Below, in pieces: positions 27,019-35,748 of a stretch of 64,000 nucleotides of DNA. This stretch comes from Devosia sp. (GTDB lineage: Bacteria > Pseudomonadota > Alphaproteobacteria > Rhizobiales > Devosiaceae). How positions within the stretch are numbered: position 1 is the first letter of the stretch; every line of letters begins with the position of its first letter. The position numbers and the translations under genes are program-made. The notes beneath the pieces were generated by a model. It made no database searches. It was not told where the DNA came from and was given only the letters and a program-made list of their open reading frames with translations. The stretch covers positions 434,001-498,000 of the forward strand of contig JADJPS010000017.1 in NCBI GenBank assembly GCA_016713105.1. Reading direction: 5' to 3'.

Positions 27019-28535
27019 GCCCCCGCAAAGCCGACGCGATAGCTCAGCGCTTCGGCGATGTGCGGCCGCGCCACGCGCTCGACCCCGGCAAGGTCGGCGA
27101 GCGTGCGCGCCACCTTGAGCACCCGGTGATAGGCCCGCGCCGACAGCCGGAAGCGTTCGGCCGCCTGCAGCAGCAGCGCCTGGCTCTCCTTGTCGGGGTT
27201 GACCACCTTCTCGATCAGCGTCGGCCCGGCGGCCGCATTGGTGAAGATGCGCGGCTCACCCGCCTCGGCATAGCGCTGCCGCTGCAATTCCCGTGCCTGC
27301 CCGACCCGTCCGGCCACCGTGGCGGAACTCTCCGAATCGGCCGGGCCGATCATGTCGGCAGCCGAGACCGCCGGCACGTCGACCCTGAGGTCGATCCGAT
27401 CGAGGAAGGGTCCGGAGACCCGCGCCTGGTAGTCGGCGGCGCAGGCGTCGCCGCGGCGGCAGGTGTGGCCCGGCGTGCCGGCAAGGCCGCACTTGCACGG
27501 GTTCATCGCCGCGATCAGCTGGAAGCGTGCGGGAAAGGTGACCCGGGCATTGGCGCGCGCGATCACCGTCTCGCCGCTCTCGAGCGGCTGGCGCAGGCTG
27601 TCGAGCACGCCCGGCGCGAACTCGGGCAACTCGTCGAGGAACAGCACGCCGTTGTGCGCGAGGCTCACCTCGCCGGGCCTGACCCTGAGGCCGCCACCCA
27701 CCAGCGCCGCCATCGAGGCGGAGTGATGCGGCGCCCGGAACGGCCGCCGGTCGGAGAGCGCGCCCCCCGCCAATTCCCCCGCGATCGACTGGATCATCGA
27801 GACGTCGAGCAACTCGCGCGGATCGAGCGGCGGCAGGATCGAGGGCAGCCGTGAGGCGAGCATCGACTTGCCGGCTCCGGGCGGCCCGATCAGCAGCAGG
27901 TTGTGGCCGCCCGCCGCCGCCACTTCCAGCGCCCGCCGCGCCACCTCCTGCCCGCGTACCTCGCTCAGGTCGGGCAGGCCCGCTATCTCGACGCGACGCC
28001 GCGCCACCGGCCGGCTGCACAGCTGGAAGCCGCCCAGGTGGTTGCACAGTGCCAGCAGGCTCTCCGGCGCGATGATGTCGATCTCGTCCCCCGCCCAGGC
28101 CGCTTCCGGACCCGAGTCGGCGGCGCAGATGATGCCCAGCTCGCGGGCCGCCGCCGCAATCGCCGCCGGCAGCACCCCGGCCGTCGGAGCCAGCCGTCCG
28201 TCGAGCCCCAGTTCGCCGAGCGCCAGGTGGCGGCTCAGTGCATCCGACGGGATGGCACCGATCGCCGCCATCAGCCCCAGCGCGATCGGCAGGTCGTAGT
28301 GGCTGCCCTCCTTGGGCAGGTCGGCGGGTGCCAGGTTCACCGTGATGCGCCTCGGCGGCAGGCTCAGCCCGGACGCATAGAGCGCCGCATGCACGCGCTC
28401 GCTCGATTCCTTGACCGCCTTGTCGGGCAGCCCGACCAGCAGAAACTTCGGCAATCCCGGCGCAACCTGCACCTGCACGTCCACCGGCACTGCCTCGATG
28501 CCCTGAAACGCCACGGTCGCAACCCGCGTCACCAT
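27015..28535 (-). CDS. comM: YifB/ComM family Mg-chelatase-like AAA+ ATPase
   Basis: A 506-residue protein of the ComM family, a hexameric helicase that drives branch migration during integration of transformed DNA. The N-terminal Lon-protease-like domain opens VTRVATVAFQGIEAVPVDVQVQ. The AAA+ core has Walker A LLIGPPGAGKSMLASRLPSILPP and the sensor-like GEVSLAHNGVLFLDELPEF. A Cys-rich insertion, NPCKCGL...CRRGDAC, is typical of ComM. The HIT gene overlaps its end. Presence of ComM alone does not show that the organism is naturally transformable. Confidence 0.93.
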   Translation of the reverse strand: MVTRVATVAFQGIEAVPVDVQVQVAPGLPKFLLVGLPDKAVKESSERVHAALYASGLSLPPRRITVNLAPADLPKEGSHYDLPIALGLMAAIGAIPSDALSRHLALGELGLDGRLAPTAGVLPAAIAAAARELGIICAADSGPEAAWAGDEIDIIAPESLLALCNHLGGFQLCSRPVARRRVEIAGLPDLSEVRGQEVARRALEVAAAGGHNLLLIGPPGAGKSMLASRLPSILPPLDPRELLDVSMIQSIAGELAGGALSDRRPFRAPHHSASMAALVGGGLRVRPGEVSLAHNGVLFLDELPEFAPGVLDSLRQPLESGETVIARANARVTFPARFQLIAAMNPCKCGLAGTPGHTCRRGDACAADYQARVSGPFLDRIDLRVDVPAVSAADMIGPADSESSATVAGRVGQARELQRQRYAEAGEPRIFTNAAAGPTLIEKVVNPDKESQALLLQAAERFRLSARAYHRVLKVARTLADLAGVERVARPHIAEALSYRVGFAGA

Positions 28536-28747
28536 TGTTCAGCCCTCGCCCAATACAGCAAGGCTATCAGGAGTTGTACGAGCCCTTCAAGAACATTTCA
28601 GGAACGTCGAGCTCGCCGCCCTCCGGTAGGGGCGGGATCGGATCGTGAACGTTGTCCGGCACCCGCTCCGGCGTTAACCATGATGGAAAAACAAGGGGTT
28701 AGCGCAAGGTTTCATTAAGTTCGCCATGTTGATTCAAAGGCCGTCAA

Positions 28748-29608
28748 ATGGTCCGAGAGTCCCTGTCCAGCATGGCTGCCGCCGTCCTTCGTCCCGCCGT
28801 CTCCGTCCTGCGCCCGCTGCTGCTGCTGGGCCTGGTGCTGCTGCTTGCCGCCTGCGGTCGCTCGCCGACGCACTATGTCGGCATTCCGGGCGACAACGAC
28901 CCGCATGACGGCGTGCGGCGCGCCTGGGGCCTGCCGGTCCAGGGGCTCGACGTGGCGCGCTACCAGGGCCGCATCGACTTTGCCGCGGCCCGCGCCGGCG
29001 GCACACACTTCGTCTACATCAAGTCGACCGAGGGCAAGGACTACATCGACCCCAACTTCTACGACAACTGGCGGCGCGCCCGCGAGGCCGGCATGGCGCG
29101 CGGCGCCTACCATTTCATGACCTGGTGCAGCCTGGCCTCCGAGCAGGCCGCCTGGTTCGCCCGCAAGGTCCCGGCCGACGACGATGCGCTGCCGCCGGTG
29201 CTCGACCTCGAGTGGAACAATCACTCGAACTGCAAGAACAAGCACGACCGCACCGACATCCTCGAGAAGGTGCGCGTCATGCTGGCAGCGATGGAAAAGC
29301 ACACCGGCAAGGTGCCGGTGATCTATACCGACATGAACTTCTACCGCGACGTGCTCGCCGGCGAACGCTTCGACTCCTCGTTCTGGCTGCGCTCGACCGC
29401 CGCCGAGCCGCACCTCAAGTACGGCCGGCACGACTGGCTGTTCTGGCAGTGGACGCAGACCGGCACGATGTCGGGGATCAACACCGAGGTCGACCGCAAC
29501 GCGTTCTACGGTACGCCCGACGACTGGGTGACGTTCCTCCTGACCGGGTGCGACCCGCGCACCGTCGACCGGCTGGGCGAGGAAGGCCGCTGCCGTTCGA
29601 TGAAATAG
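28748..29608 (+). CDS. GH25 lysozyme-like lipoprotein
   Basis: A 286-residue protein with a signal peptide and a lipobox LLAAC, giving a lipid-anchored Cys near residue 37. The rest is a glycoside hydrolase family 25 muramidase barrel: GLDVARYQGRIDF (first active-site Asp), FVYIKSTEG, ARGAYHFM, and the catalytic Asp/Glu pair in PVLDLEW. Expected to cleave the MurNAc-GlcNAc bond of peptidoglycan from the inner face of the outer membrane or the periplasm. ATG 28748 has AAAGG upstream. The 212-base gap to comM contains A/T-rich patches (GTTAACCATGATGG and TTTCATTAAG) that could carry the promoter. Confidence 0.9.
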   Translation: MVRESLSSMAAAVLRPAVSVLRPLLLLGLVLLLAACGRSPTHYVGIPGDNDPHDGVRRAWGLPVQGLDVARYQGRIDFAAARAGGTHFVYIKSTEGKDYIDPNFYDNWRRAREAGMARGAYHFMTWCSLASEQAAWFARKVPADDDALPPVLDLEWNNHSNCKNKHDRTDILEKVRVMLAAMEKHTGKVPVIYTDMNFYRDVLAGERFDSSFWLRSTAAEPHLKYGRHDWLFWQWTQTGTMSGINTEVDRNAFYGTPDDWVTFLLTGCDPRTVDRLGEEGRCRSMK

Positions 29609-29715
29609 CGGCGCCCGAGGGCGGCGCACCTTGTCAGCCAATGGGCTTGCGCCTAGCTTTCACGGCGTGATTTGCCGGATTGGCGCCGGCGTAACAGCAT
29701 GGAAGGGGACACCCG

Positions 29716-29835
29716 ATGGCCAAAGGTCAGTTGAAGTCGAACAAGGAAGCCAAGAAGCCCAAGAAGGAAAAGCCGAAAGTGCTGGCAACCGCCGGGATGA
29801 GCCCGACGACTGCAGCGCCGGCCAAGAAGAAGTAA
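29716..29835 (+). CDS. small lysine-rich protein (39 aa)
   Basis: ATG at 29716, TAA at 29833-29835. The product starts MAKGQLKSNKEAKKPKKEK and ends AAPAKKK, with 13 Lys in 39 residues and no membrane segment. A similar short protein with MAKGQ(M/L)(R/K)SNKEAKKPKK is widespread in Hyphomicrobiales as an uncharacterised conserved protein (recognised from memory). GGAAGGGG lies upstream at 29701-29708. Likely disordered and nucleic-acid-binding by charge, which is inference. It stands between GH25 and marC, facing marC convergently. Confidence 0.65.
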   Translation: MAKGQLKSNKEAKKPKKEKPKVLATAGMSPTTAAPAKKK

Positions 29836-29896
29836 GGACCGGGCTGGTCTTGCCGATATCGGGGGCCGTGGCAGCGATGCCGCGGCCCTTGTCGCG

Positions 29897-30541
29897 TCAG
29901 CCGGCCACCGCCCCGACGAGCCCGCTGGCCTTGATCCCGTCGATCAGGAACTGCACCGAGAGCGCCGCGAGCAGCACGCCCACCACGCGGCTGACCACCG
30001 CGAGACCGGTGATGCCGAGCAGCCGCTGGATCGGGATGGCAACCAGCATCGCGGCGTAGCAAAGGGCGAGGATGGCCAGCAGTGCCGCGACGACCACGAA
30101 CCACTCGAGGCTGAAGCCGCCGGCCCCGGTGGTCAGGAGGATCACCGCGCTGATCGCGCCGGGCCCGGCGAGCAGCGGTGTCGCCAGCGGAAACACCGAG
30201 ATGTCCTGCCGGCCCTGCGCCTCGTTCTCTTCTTCCGGCGTCGTGCCGGTGCCGCCCGAATGGCGGGCGAACACCATGTCGATCGAGATCAGCAGCAGCA
30301 GGATGCCACCGGCAATCCTCAGCGCCGGCAGCGTGATGCCGAACAGCTTGAGCAGCACCTCGCCGAACACGGCGAAGAACAGCAGGATCACGCCCGCGAT
30401 CAGCGTGCCGCGCAGCGCCATCGCCCGGCGCTCCGCCGGCGTGTTCTTCTGCGTCAGCGCCGCATAGACGACCAAGAGGTCCGCCGGCCCGATGGTGGCG
30501 AAAAAGGTCGTCAGCGCGAGGAGGAAGGTGTCGATGGGCAT
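29897..30541 (-). CDS. MarC family integral membrane protein
   Basis: A 214-residue protein with six predicted membrane helices. Family marks are the N-terminal FFATIGPADLLVVYAALT, the early pore segment, and DISVFPLATPLLAGPGAISAVILL, which is the MarC core motif (P-L-x-x-P-x-x-x-GPG-A). The function is not established: MarC was once linked to antibiotic resistance but that is withdrawn. Start ATG 30541; an extra eight upstream residues are possible but unlikely. Confidence 0.9.
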   Translation of the reverse strand: MPIDTFLLALTTFFATIGPADLLVVYAALTQKNTPAERRAMALRGTLIAGVILLFFAVFGEVLLKLFGITLPALRIAGGILLLLISIDMVFARHSGGTGTTPEEENEAQGRQDISVFPLATPLLAGPGAISAVILLTTGAGGFSLEWFVVVAALLAILALCYAAMLVAIPIQRLLGITGLAVVSRVVGVLLAALSVQFLIDGIKASGLVGAVAG

Positions 30542-30680
30542 GGGCGGACCATGGCGCAATCGCAACGGTTTGGCGAGTGGGTCCGAAAGACCGGGCCACC
30601 GCAGCCGGCGCTACGGGTAGTTACTGATCCGCAACCAATCCCTGCCAGGATGCCCTCGCGCGACAGGGCAGGAGATTGGG

Positions 30681-31262
30681 ATGTCGAGGATTTCGATGGT
30701 GTTGGCCGCCGTGGCGATGGCCGCGGTCGTGAGCACCGGAGCTCAGGCCTTTGACGATTTCGGCGGGATGTTCGTCGACCTCTATGGCGGTGCTGCGCTG
30801 CCGGGGGTCTCCAGCTACGACGGCACCGATTACGACATGCACTGGGGCGGGGCGATCGGCGCTGCCGTCGGCGTCCAGACCCCGGTCGAGGGCCTCGCCC
30901 TCAAGCTCGATTTGATGGCGTCGGGCGCCGACTATGTCGGCTACGAGTATTACGACATCGGCGTCGAGAACGTCAGCCTGATGGCGGTGGGCGAATATGC
31001 CGTGCCGGTGACCGACGGGCTCGAGCTCTATGGCAGCCTCGGGCTCGGCGGCGTCCTCGTCTACTACTACGACACCGACTATTCCGGCGTCGGGGCCGGC
31101 TACCAGGCCGCGCTCGGCGGCCGCGCGGCGCTCAGCGAGAACGTCTCGCTGTTCGGCGAGGTCAAGTATCTGAGCACCTTCTCGGACGTCGACACCAATG
31201 GCTACGACATCCGCTACCCCACCACCAATGTGCTGAGCGGCCTGCGCTTCTCGTTCGACTGA
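30681..31262 (+). CDS. small outer membrane beta-barrel protein
   Basis: A 193-residue protein with a signal peptide (MSRISMVLAAVAMAAVVSTGAQA) followed by alternating strands rich in Tyr/Gly, and a C-terminal strand TNVLSGLRFSFD. This is like small eight-stranded barrels (OmpA/Opa porin-like families), though the terminal residue is Asp rather than the usual Phe. Very acidic loops (DYSGVGAGY, YYYDTDY). ATG 30681 sits behind AGGAG at 30670-30674. Possible role in envelope integrity; no specific function can be given. A strong hairpin follows at 31302-31324. Confidence 0.8.
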   Translation: MSRISMVLAAVAMAAVVSTGAQAFDDFGGMFVDLYGGAALPGVSSYDGTDYDMHWGGAIGAAVGVQTPVEGLALKLDLMASGADYVGYEYYDIGVENVSLMAVGEYAVPVTDGLELYGSLGLGGVLVYYYDTDYSGVGAGYQAALGGRAALSENVSLFGEVKYLSTFSDVDTNGYDIRYPTTNVLSGLRFSFD

Positions 31263-31301
31263 AGCGGGCCGGACGCCGCCCCCGGCGACCAAGAGAACTG
31301 A

Positions 31302-31324
31302 CGGCGCAACCCCCGGTTGCGCCG
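31302..31324. terminator. hairpin between convergent OMP and gshB genes
   Basis: Ten-base-pair perfect stem, CGGCGCAACC and GGTTGCGCCG, with a three-base CCC loop. It lies in the 70-base gap between two convergent genes. The T run is weak (CTGTTTC on plus), but the placement fits a bidirectional terminator. Confidence 0.75.
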
Positions 31325-31332
31325 CGGCTGTT

Positions 31333-32277
31333 TCACCCCACTCGCTTCTCGATCGCGTCCCAGATCAGCACCGCGATGTCCGGGCCGCCGAAGCGCTTGA
31401 TCTCGCGGATACCGGTGGGGCTGGTGACGTTGATTTCGGTGAGATAGTCGCCGATTACGTCGATGCCGACGAAGATCATGTCGCGCGCCTTGAGCGCCGG
31501 GCCGATGCGCTCGCAGATCTCGTGCTCGCGCGCCGTCAGCGGCGACAGTTCCGGGCGGCCGCCGACATGCATGTTGGAGCGCGCCTCGCCCTCGGCCGGC
31601 ACGCGGTTGAGCCCCGCCACCGGTTCCCCGTCGATGATGATGATGCGCTTGTCGCCCTTCCTGACGTCGGGCAGGTATTTCTGCACCATGAACGGCTCGC
31701 GGAACGATTGCTCGAAGAGCTCGATCAGGCTGGCGAGGTTCTGGTCGCCTTCCTGAAGGAAAAACACCCCGGCGCCGCCATTGCCGTAGAGCGGCTTCAG
31801 GATGATGTTGCCGTGCTCGCGCCGGAATTCGTGGATCAGCCCGCGGTCGCGCGTCACCAGCGTCGGCGGCATCAGCTCGGGGAACTCGGTGACGAGGATC
31901 TTTTCGGGCGCATTGCGCACCGCCGCCGGCGGATTGACCACGAAGGTCTTCGGGTGCAGCCGCTCGAGCATGTGGGTGAGCGTGATGTAGTTCATGTCGA
32001 AGGGCGGATCCTGCCGCATCAGCAGCACGTCGTAGCCCGCCAGGTCGGCGCGGGCGAATTCACCCAGCGCGTAGTGCTCGCCCCGGGGCCTGTCGAACAC
32101 CTCGACTGGCGCGAGGTTGGCCGATACCCGGTTGTCGCGCAGGGCCAGGGTCTGCGGCACGTAGTAGTCGATCCGGTGCCCGCGCGCCTGCGCCTCGAGC
32201 ATCATGGCGAAGGTCGAATCCCCCGTCGGGTTGATCGAGGCGATGGGGTCCATCTGCACGGCGATTTTCAGAGTCAC
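31333..32277 (-). CDS. gshB: glutathione synthetase
   Basis: ATP-grasp enzyme that joins gamma-glutamylcysteine and glycine to make glutathione. The 314-residue length matches the GshB family. Signatures: KIAVQMDPIASINPTGDSTFAMMLEAQARG at the N-terminus, LLMRQDPPFDMNY, ILKPLYGNGGAGVF (ATP loop) and INVTSPTGI near the end. The start is GTG 32277 with GGAGGG four bases upstream; a further-upstream start would extend only eight residues. Typical neighbour of yraN and rsmI in this order. Confidence 0.96.
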   Translation of the reverse strand: MTLKIAVQMDPIASINPTGDSTFAMMLEAQARGHRIDYYVPQTLALRDNRVSANLAPVEVFDRPRGEHYALGEFARADLAGYDVLLMRQDPPFDMNYITLTHMLERLHPKTFVVNPPAAVRNAPEKILVTEFPELMPPTLVTRDRGLIHEFRREHGNIILKPLYGNGGAGVFFLQEGDQNLASLIELFEQSFREPFMVQKYLPDVRKGDKRIIIIDGEPVAGLNRVPAEGEARSNMHVGGRPELSPLTAREHEICERIGPALKARDMIFVGIDVIGDYLTEINVTSPTGIREIKRFGGPDIAVLIWDAIEKRVG

Positions 32278-32315
32278 GCGACCCTCCAGTGTCAAAGGCA
32301 CTCAAGCTTGCGCCG

Positions 32316-32434
32316 CCCCCTCCACCGGCTTCGCCGGTCCCCCTCCCCCGTGAACGGGGAGGATGCGGGGGTGCCGCGGGCGATAATCCTCCCCTGAGGG
32401 GGACCATGCGCAGCATGGTGGAGGGGGCGGCAGC
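32316..32434. repeat. G/C-run palindromic intergenic repeat (copy 4)
   Basis: The yraN-gshB gap carries CCCCCTCCACC, GGCTTCGCCGG (a tight hairpin), then CCCCTCCCCCGTGAACGGGG and AATCCTCCCCTGAGGGGGA, ending ATGCGCAGCATGGTGGAGGGGG. The outermost CCCCCTCCAC and GTGGAGGGGG pair, so the block folds as one arm. It is the same family as copies near 1.85, 3.6 and 11.86 kb. Confidence 0.7.
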
Positions 32435-32444
32435 GTTCCCCTGC

Positions 32445-32825
32445 TCACCCCCGGAAAGCGTCCTTGACATGGCGCGGCCAGGTGAGCGGCGCAAGGAAAA
32501 TCACGTCGAAACGGAGCGGTGTCGCGGCAAGCCGGGGATGCAGCGCCACGTAGTACGTCGCCGCCCGCGCGATGCGCCGCGTGTTCACCGCCCCGAGCGC
32601 CTCGGCTTCCGATTGCCGGCGCCCGCGCGCCTTCACCTCGACGAACGCCGTTACCCCCAGGCGGCGCGCCACGAGGTCGATCTCGCCCACCGGTGTCTTC
32701 ACCCGCGCCTCGACGATGCGGTAGCCCTTGAGCCGCAGATACCAGGCGGCGAACGCCTCGCCGCGCCGCCCGGACAGTTCGGCTGCCAGTCGCGCGCTAC
32801 TCTTCGGTCTTGAGGGCGAGGGCAC
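32445..32825 (-). CDS. YraN family (UPF0102) protein
   Basis: A 126-residue endonuclease-fold protein of the UPF0102/YraN family. Motifs: GRRGEAFAAWYL, the nuclease-like core VGEIDLVARR, and FVEVKARGRRQSEAEALGAV with catalytic-type E-x-K. The biological role is not settled, though nuclease activity is suspected. The start at 32825 overlaps the end of rsmI by 29 bases, so the two are one transcript. Confidence 0.92.
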   Translation of the reverse strand: MPSPSRPKSSARLAAELSGRRGEAFAAWYLRLKGYRIVEARVKTPVGEIDLVARRLGVTAFVEVKARGRRQSEAEALGAVNTRRIARAATYYVALHPRLAATPLRFDVIFLAPLTWPRHVKDAFRG

Positions 32826-33684
32826 GCTCGTAGACCTCCTTGCGCTTCAGCCCGAAGCGGGCGGTCACGGCGTCGACGGCCGAGCGCAGCGGCTCGGTTG
32901 CGAGGGCCTCGGCAAGGGCTGCCTCCCAGTCGCCTTCGAGAGGGGCGGCGGCGTCGCCACCGCCGACCAGCACCACGGCCTCACCCCGGGTCTCGCCTGC
33001 CCCGAACCGCGTCGCAAGGGCGCCGAGCGTGCCATGCTCGAAGCGCTCGAAGCGCTTGGTCAGCTCGAGCCCCACCGCCGCCGGACGCTCCCCGCCGAGA
33101 GCCGCCGCCATCGCCGCCAGCGCCTCGCCCAGGCGTCGCGGCGATTCGTAGAACACCAGCGTCTCGGAGCGACCCCTGAGTGCCGCCAGCGCATTGGCCC
33201 GTGCCCCGGCCCGGGCCGGCAGGAAGCCGACGAAGCTGAAGGCATCGGTGGGCAGGCCGGCGCTCGCCAGCCCCGCCAGCAGCGCCGAGGCGCCGGGGAT
33301 CGCGACGACCGGCAGGCCCGCCTCGCGCGTCGCGCGTACCAGCGGAAAGCCCGGATCGGACAGCAGCGGCGTGCCGGCATCGGAGATCTGGGCAACCACC
33401 TTGCCGGCGCCGATCATGGCGACGATCTCGCCGGCCCGCGCCCGCTCGTTGTGCTCGTGCAGCGCCTGGCGCCGGGTGCGGATGCCGTAGTGCTCGAGCA
33501 GCGTTGCGGAGTGCCGCGTATCCTCGCACAGCACCAGGTCTGCAGCGGCCAGCGTTTCGAGCGCCCTGAGGGTGATGTCCTTGAGGTTGCCGATCGGGGT
33601 CGACACCACGTACAGCCCTGCCGCCAGGGGGGCTGCGGGGAACTCGGTTCCGGCGATGAAAAAACTCTTCGCCCTGTCGTTCAC
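32797..33684 (-). CDS. rsmI: 16S rRNA (cytidine-2'-O)-methyltransferase RsmI
   Basis: Methylates the 2'-OH of C1402 of 16S rRNA, using SAM. The 295-residue protein has the SAM-binding and family signatures LYVVSTPIGNLKDITLRAL, LCEDTRHSATLL, ISDAGTPLLSDPGFPLV, IPGASALL and VFYESPRRL. It pairs with yraN on the downstream side and diverges from the LpoA-like lipoprotein, which is the usual alphaproteobacterial order. Confidence 0.96.
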   Translation of the reverse strand: MNDRAKSFFIAGTEFPAAPLAAGLYVVSTPIGNLKDITLRALETLAAADLVLCEDTRHSATLLEHYGIRTRRQALHEHNERARAGEIVAMIGAGKVVAQISDAGTPLLSDPGFPLVRATREAGLPVVAIPGASALLAGLASAGLPTDAFSFVGFLPARAGARANALAALRGRSETLVFYESPRRLGEALAAMAAALGGERPAAVGLELTKRFERFEHGTLGALATRFGAGETRGEAVVLVGGGDAAAPLEGDWEAALAEALATEPLRSAVDAVTARFGLKRKEVYERALALKTEE

Positions 33685-33709
33685 GCCATCACCCCGCCTT
33701 TACCTCTCG

Positions 33710-33724
33710 TTAAGTCGGTCTTTA
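33710..33724. promoter_or_regulatory. near-match CtrA-type site (TTAA-N7-TTTA)
   Basis: TTAA at 33710-33713, seven bases, then TTTA at 33721-33724, in the 94-base gap between the divergent rsmI and LpoA-like genes. One mismatch to TTAA-N7-TTAA. Recorded as weak support for cell-cycle control of the envelope lipoprotein. Confidence 0.3.
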
Positions 33725-33778
33725 TGCGTCGGTCCTGAACCTGTATAGACGCGATCGGGACGGGCCCGACAGGGCCGT

Positions 33779-35044
33779 GTGCGGGAAATGGCGAAGGCTG
33801 GGCAAGTGAGTGTTTCGGTGAGCGGCGCGAGGCGCCGGGGGTTCGTGTCTGGCGCACTGAGAAACCTCGGGCTCGGCCTGGTTGCGGCGGTGGCACTGGC
33901 GGCCTGTTCGCCCGGTGGCTTTTCCTTCGGCCCCTCGAGCGGCGGCGGCGTTGGCGGCCCCGATGCCGGGCCGGCTACGCTGAGCGCGGGGCGCAACTTC
34001 GGCACCGGCCCGGTCAAGGTGGCGCTGCTGCTGCCGCTGTCGGGCGATGCCAGTCTCGCCGCCGTCGGCACCTCGATGGCCAACGCATCGGAACTGGCGA
34101 TGAACTTCGTCGCCGCCAATCCCAACCTCGGCTCCAACATCACCGTCGTGGTCAAGGATACCGGCCCGACCGCCGGCGGAGCCGCCCAGGCCGCGACCAC
34201 GGCGCTGGCCGAGGGCGCGAGCCTGATCCTCGGGCCGCTGCGCGCCGACCAGGTGACCGCGGTCGGCCAGGTGGCGCGCACCGGCGGCGTGTCCGTGATC
34301 GGGTTCTCCAACAATTCCGGCGCCGCCTCGCCGGGCGTCTTCCTGCTCAACGTCCTGCCCGAGACCGAGGTCAAGCGCTCGATGAGCTACGCCAAGAAGC
34401 TCGGCAAGAAGGCCTTTGCCGGCATCTTCCCGACCACCGATTTCGGTCGCATCCAGGAGGGCGCCTTCCGCCAGGCCATGGCGGACCTCGGGCTCACCGC
34501 ACGTGCCGTCTACAATTTCTCCTCGGAGGCAGAGGCGCGCACCATCGTCACCCAGCTGGTGCCGCTGCTGCAGTCGGGCCAGATCGACCTGATCTTCATC
34601 CCCGATCGAGCCACGGCGCCGAGCTTTGCCAACCTGCTCAACGAGGCCGGCATCGCCCCCGGCTCGGTACAGCTCGTCGGCTCGGCCGACTGGAACAACG
34701 ATCCGGCCGTCGCCAACACCACCACGCTCGCCGGCGCCATCTTCCCGGCGGTCTCCGAGACCGGGCTCGCCGCGCTCACCACCGAGTACCAGGCCAAGTA
34801 CGGCGCTGCGCCGCACCCGTTCGCCACCCTCGCCTATACCGCCACCATCCTTGCCAATGCCAAGTCGCTGGCCAATGGCACGCCGCGCTACGATCGCGGC
34901 CTGCTGACGGCGTCCGCCGGCTTCAACGGCCGGGACGGCGTCTTCCGCTTCCTCGCCGATGGTCGCAGCGAATTCGCCCTGTCGATCCGGCAGGTGACGA
35001 TCGGTGGCTCGAGCGTGGCCGAGGAAGCGCCGAAAAAGCTCTGA
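33779..35044 (+). CDS. LpoA-like penicillin-binding protein activator (periplasmic-binding-protein fold lipoprotein)
   Basis: A 421-residue lipoprotein: short signal segment with lipobox LAACS at about residue 40, then a Gly/Ser/Pro linker and a type I periplasmic-binding fold (VKVALLLPLSGDASLAAVGTSMANASELAM). Such proteins beside rsmI are annotated as LpoA-type activators of class A penicillin-binding proteins, with a possible branched-chain amino acid-binding relation. The N-terminus is either GTG 33779 or ATG 33788, both in frame. Divergent from rsmI. Function in this organism is by family and position only. Confidence 0.85.
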   Translation: MREMAKAGQVSVSVSGARRRGFVSGALRNLGLGLVAAVALAACSPGGFSFGPSSGGGVGGPDAGPATLSAGRNFGTGPVKVALLLPLSGDASLAAVGTSMANASELAMNFVAANPNLGSNITVVVKDTGPTAGGAAQAATTALAEGASLILGPLRADQVTAVGQVARTGGVSVIGFSNNSGAASPGVFLLNVLPETEVKRSMSYAKKLGKKAFAGIFPTTDFGRIQEGAFRQAMADLGLTARAVYNFSSEAEARTIVTQLVPLLQSGQIDLIFIPDRATAPSFANLLNEAGIAPGSVQLVGSADWNNDPAVANTTTLAGAIFPAVSETGLAALTTEYQAKYGAAPHPFATLAYTATILANAKSLANGTPRYDRGLLTASAGFNGRDGVFRFLADGRSEFALSIRQVTIGGSSVAEEAPKKL

Positions 35045-35083
35045 CGCGACGCGCCGGCGGCGGGCGCGAAGCCACGCAGGCCA

Positions 35084-35656
35084 TCAGCAGTCGGTGCGGT
35101 TCGGGCGCACCACGCACATGCTGTCGTCGGAAACGATCAGGCTGCCGTCCTCGAATGGCGTCATGGTCATGAACGAGCCGGCCGAGAAGGCACCGGTTTC
35201 GGACCAGCCGAAGCCATTCCACACCGCCAGCCGCTGCGCGGCCTTGCGGGTCCGCGTGATGCCCGGGTATTTCACGTGCGGATCGACCATCGCGTCGCTC
35301 GAATAGATGCCGCTCGCCGTCTCGACGATATCGACCGTCACCACGCGACCGAACGCGATCTTGGTCACCGTGCTCTGCCGGATCGGCTCGATGGCGAGTC
35401 CCGGATCGGCGACGAAGTCCCACTTGACCAGGGCATCGGTGTCGACGGCCGGGGGCAGGAAGTCCTTGACCGTCTTGTCGAGAACGGCCAGCGGCACGTC
35501 GACCACTGCCTGCGCGGTATCGGAGGCGAGCACCTGCGGCCAGGTGCCGATCAGCACCAGCCCGCCCGCAATCACCGCGCCGAGGACGCCGATGCCCGCG
35601 ATCGTCCTGATGTCTCTGCCGGTCACGACCCCAGGGGTGATCCGCTTGCCTCGCAC
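35084..35656 (-). CDS. single-pass membrane protein of unknown function, downstream of a CtrA-type site
   Basis: A 190-residue protein I do not recognise. Residues 18-38 form one N-terminal membrane helix (IAGIGVLGAVIAGGLVLIGTW); the rest is polar and likely periplasmic. A short C-terminal stretch SMCVVRPNRTDC holds its only two Cys and could form a disulfide. The start is GTG 35656 behind GGAG. A perfect TTAA-N7-TTAA palindromic site lies 77-91 bases upstream of the start. It is convergent with the LpoA-like gene, 39 bases away. Envelope function is plausible but is inference. Confidence 0.75.
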   Translation of the reverse strand: MRGKRITPGVVTGRDIRTIAGIGVLGAVIAGGLVLIGTWPQVLASDTAQAVVDVPLAVLDKTVKDFLPPAVDTDALVKWDFVADPGLAIEPIRQSTVTKIAFGRVVTVDIVETASGIYSSDAMVDPHVKYPGITRTRKAAQRLAVWNGFGWSETGAFSAGSFMTMTPFEDGSLIVSDDSMCVVRPNRTDC

Positions 35657-35732
35657 CGCACGATGCTCCAGTTGATGGTCTTAACCATCCATCAACCATG
35701 ACCGGCGCAGCTGGGTCAAAATGGAACGTTCG

Positions 35733-35747
35733 TTAAGCTTAACTTAA
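35733..35747 (-). promoter_or_regulatory. CtrA-type binding site TTAA-N7-TTAA
   Basis: Exact TTAA (35733-35736), seven bases, TTAA (35744-35747). It lies within the overlapping palindromes GTTAAGCTTAAC and GTTAAGCTTAACTTAAC, in the 92-base gap upstream of the membrane protein gene on the minus strand. TTAA-N7-TTAA is the consensus of the cell-cycle regulator CtrA in Alphaproteobacteria. Such A/T content is rare in this GC-rich window. Confidence 0.6.
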
Positions 35748-35748
35748 C

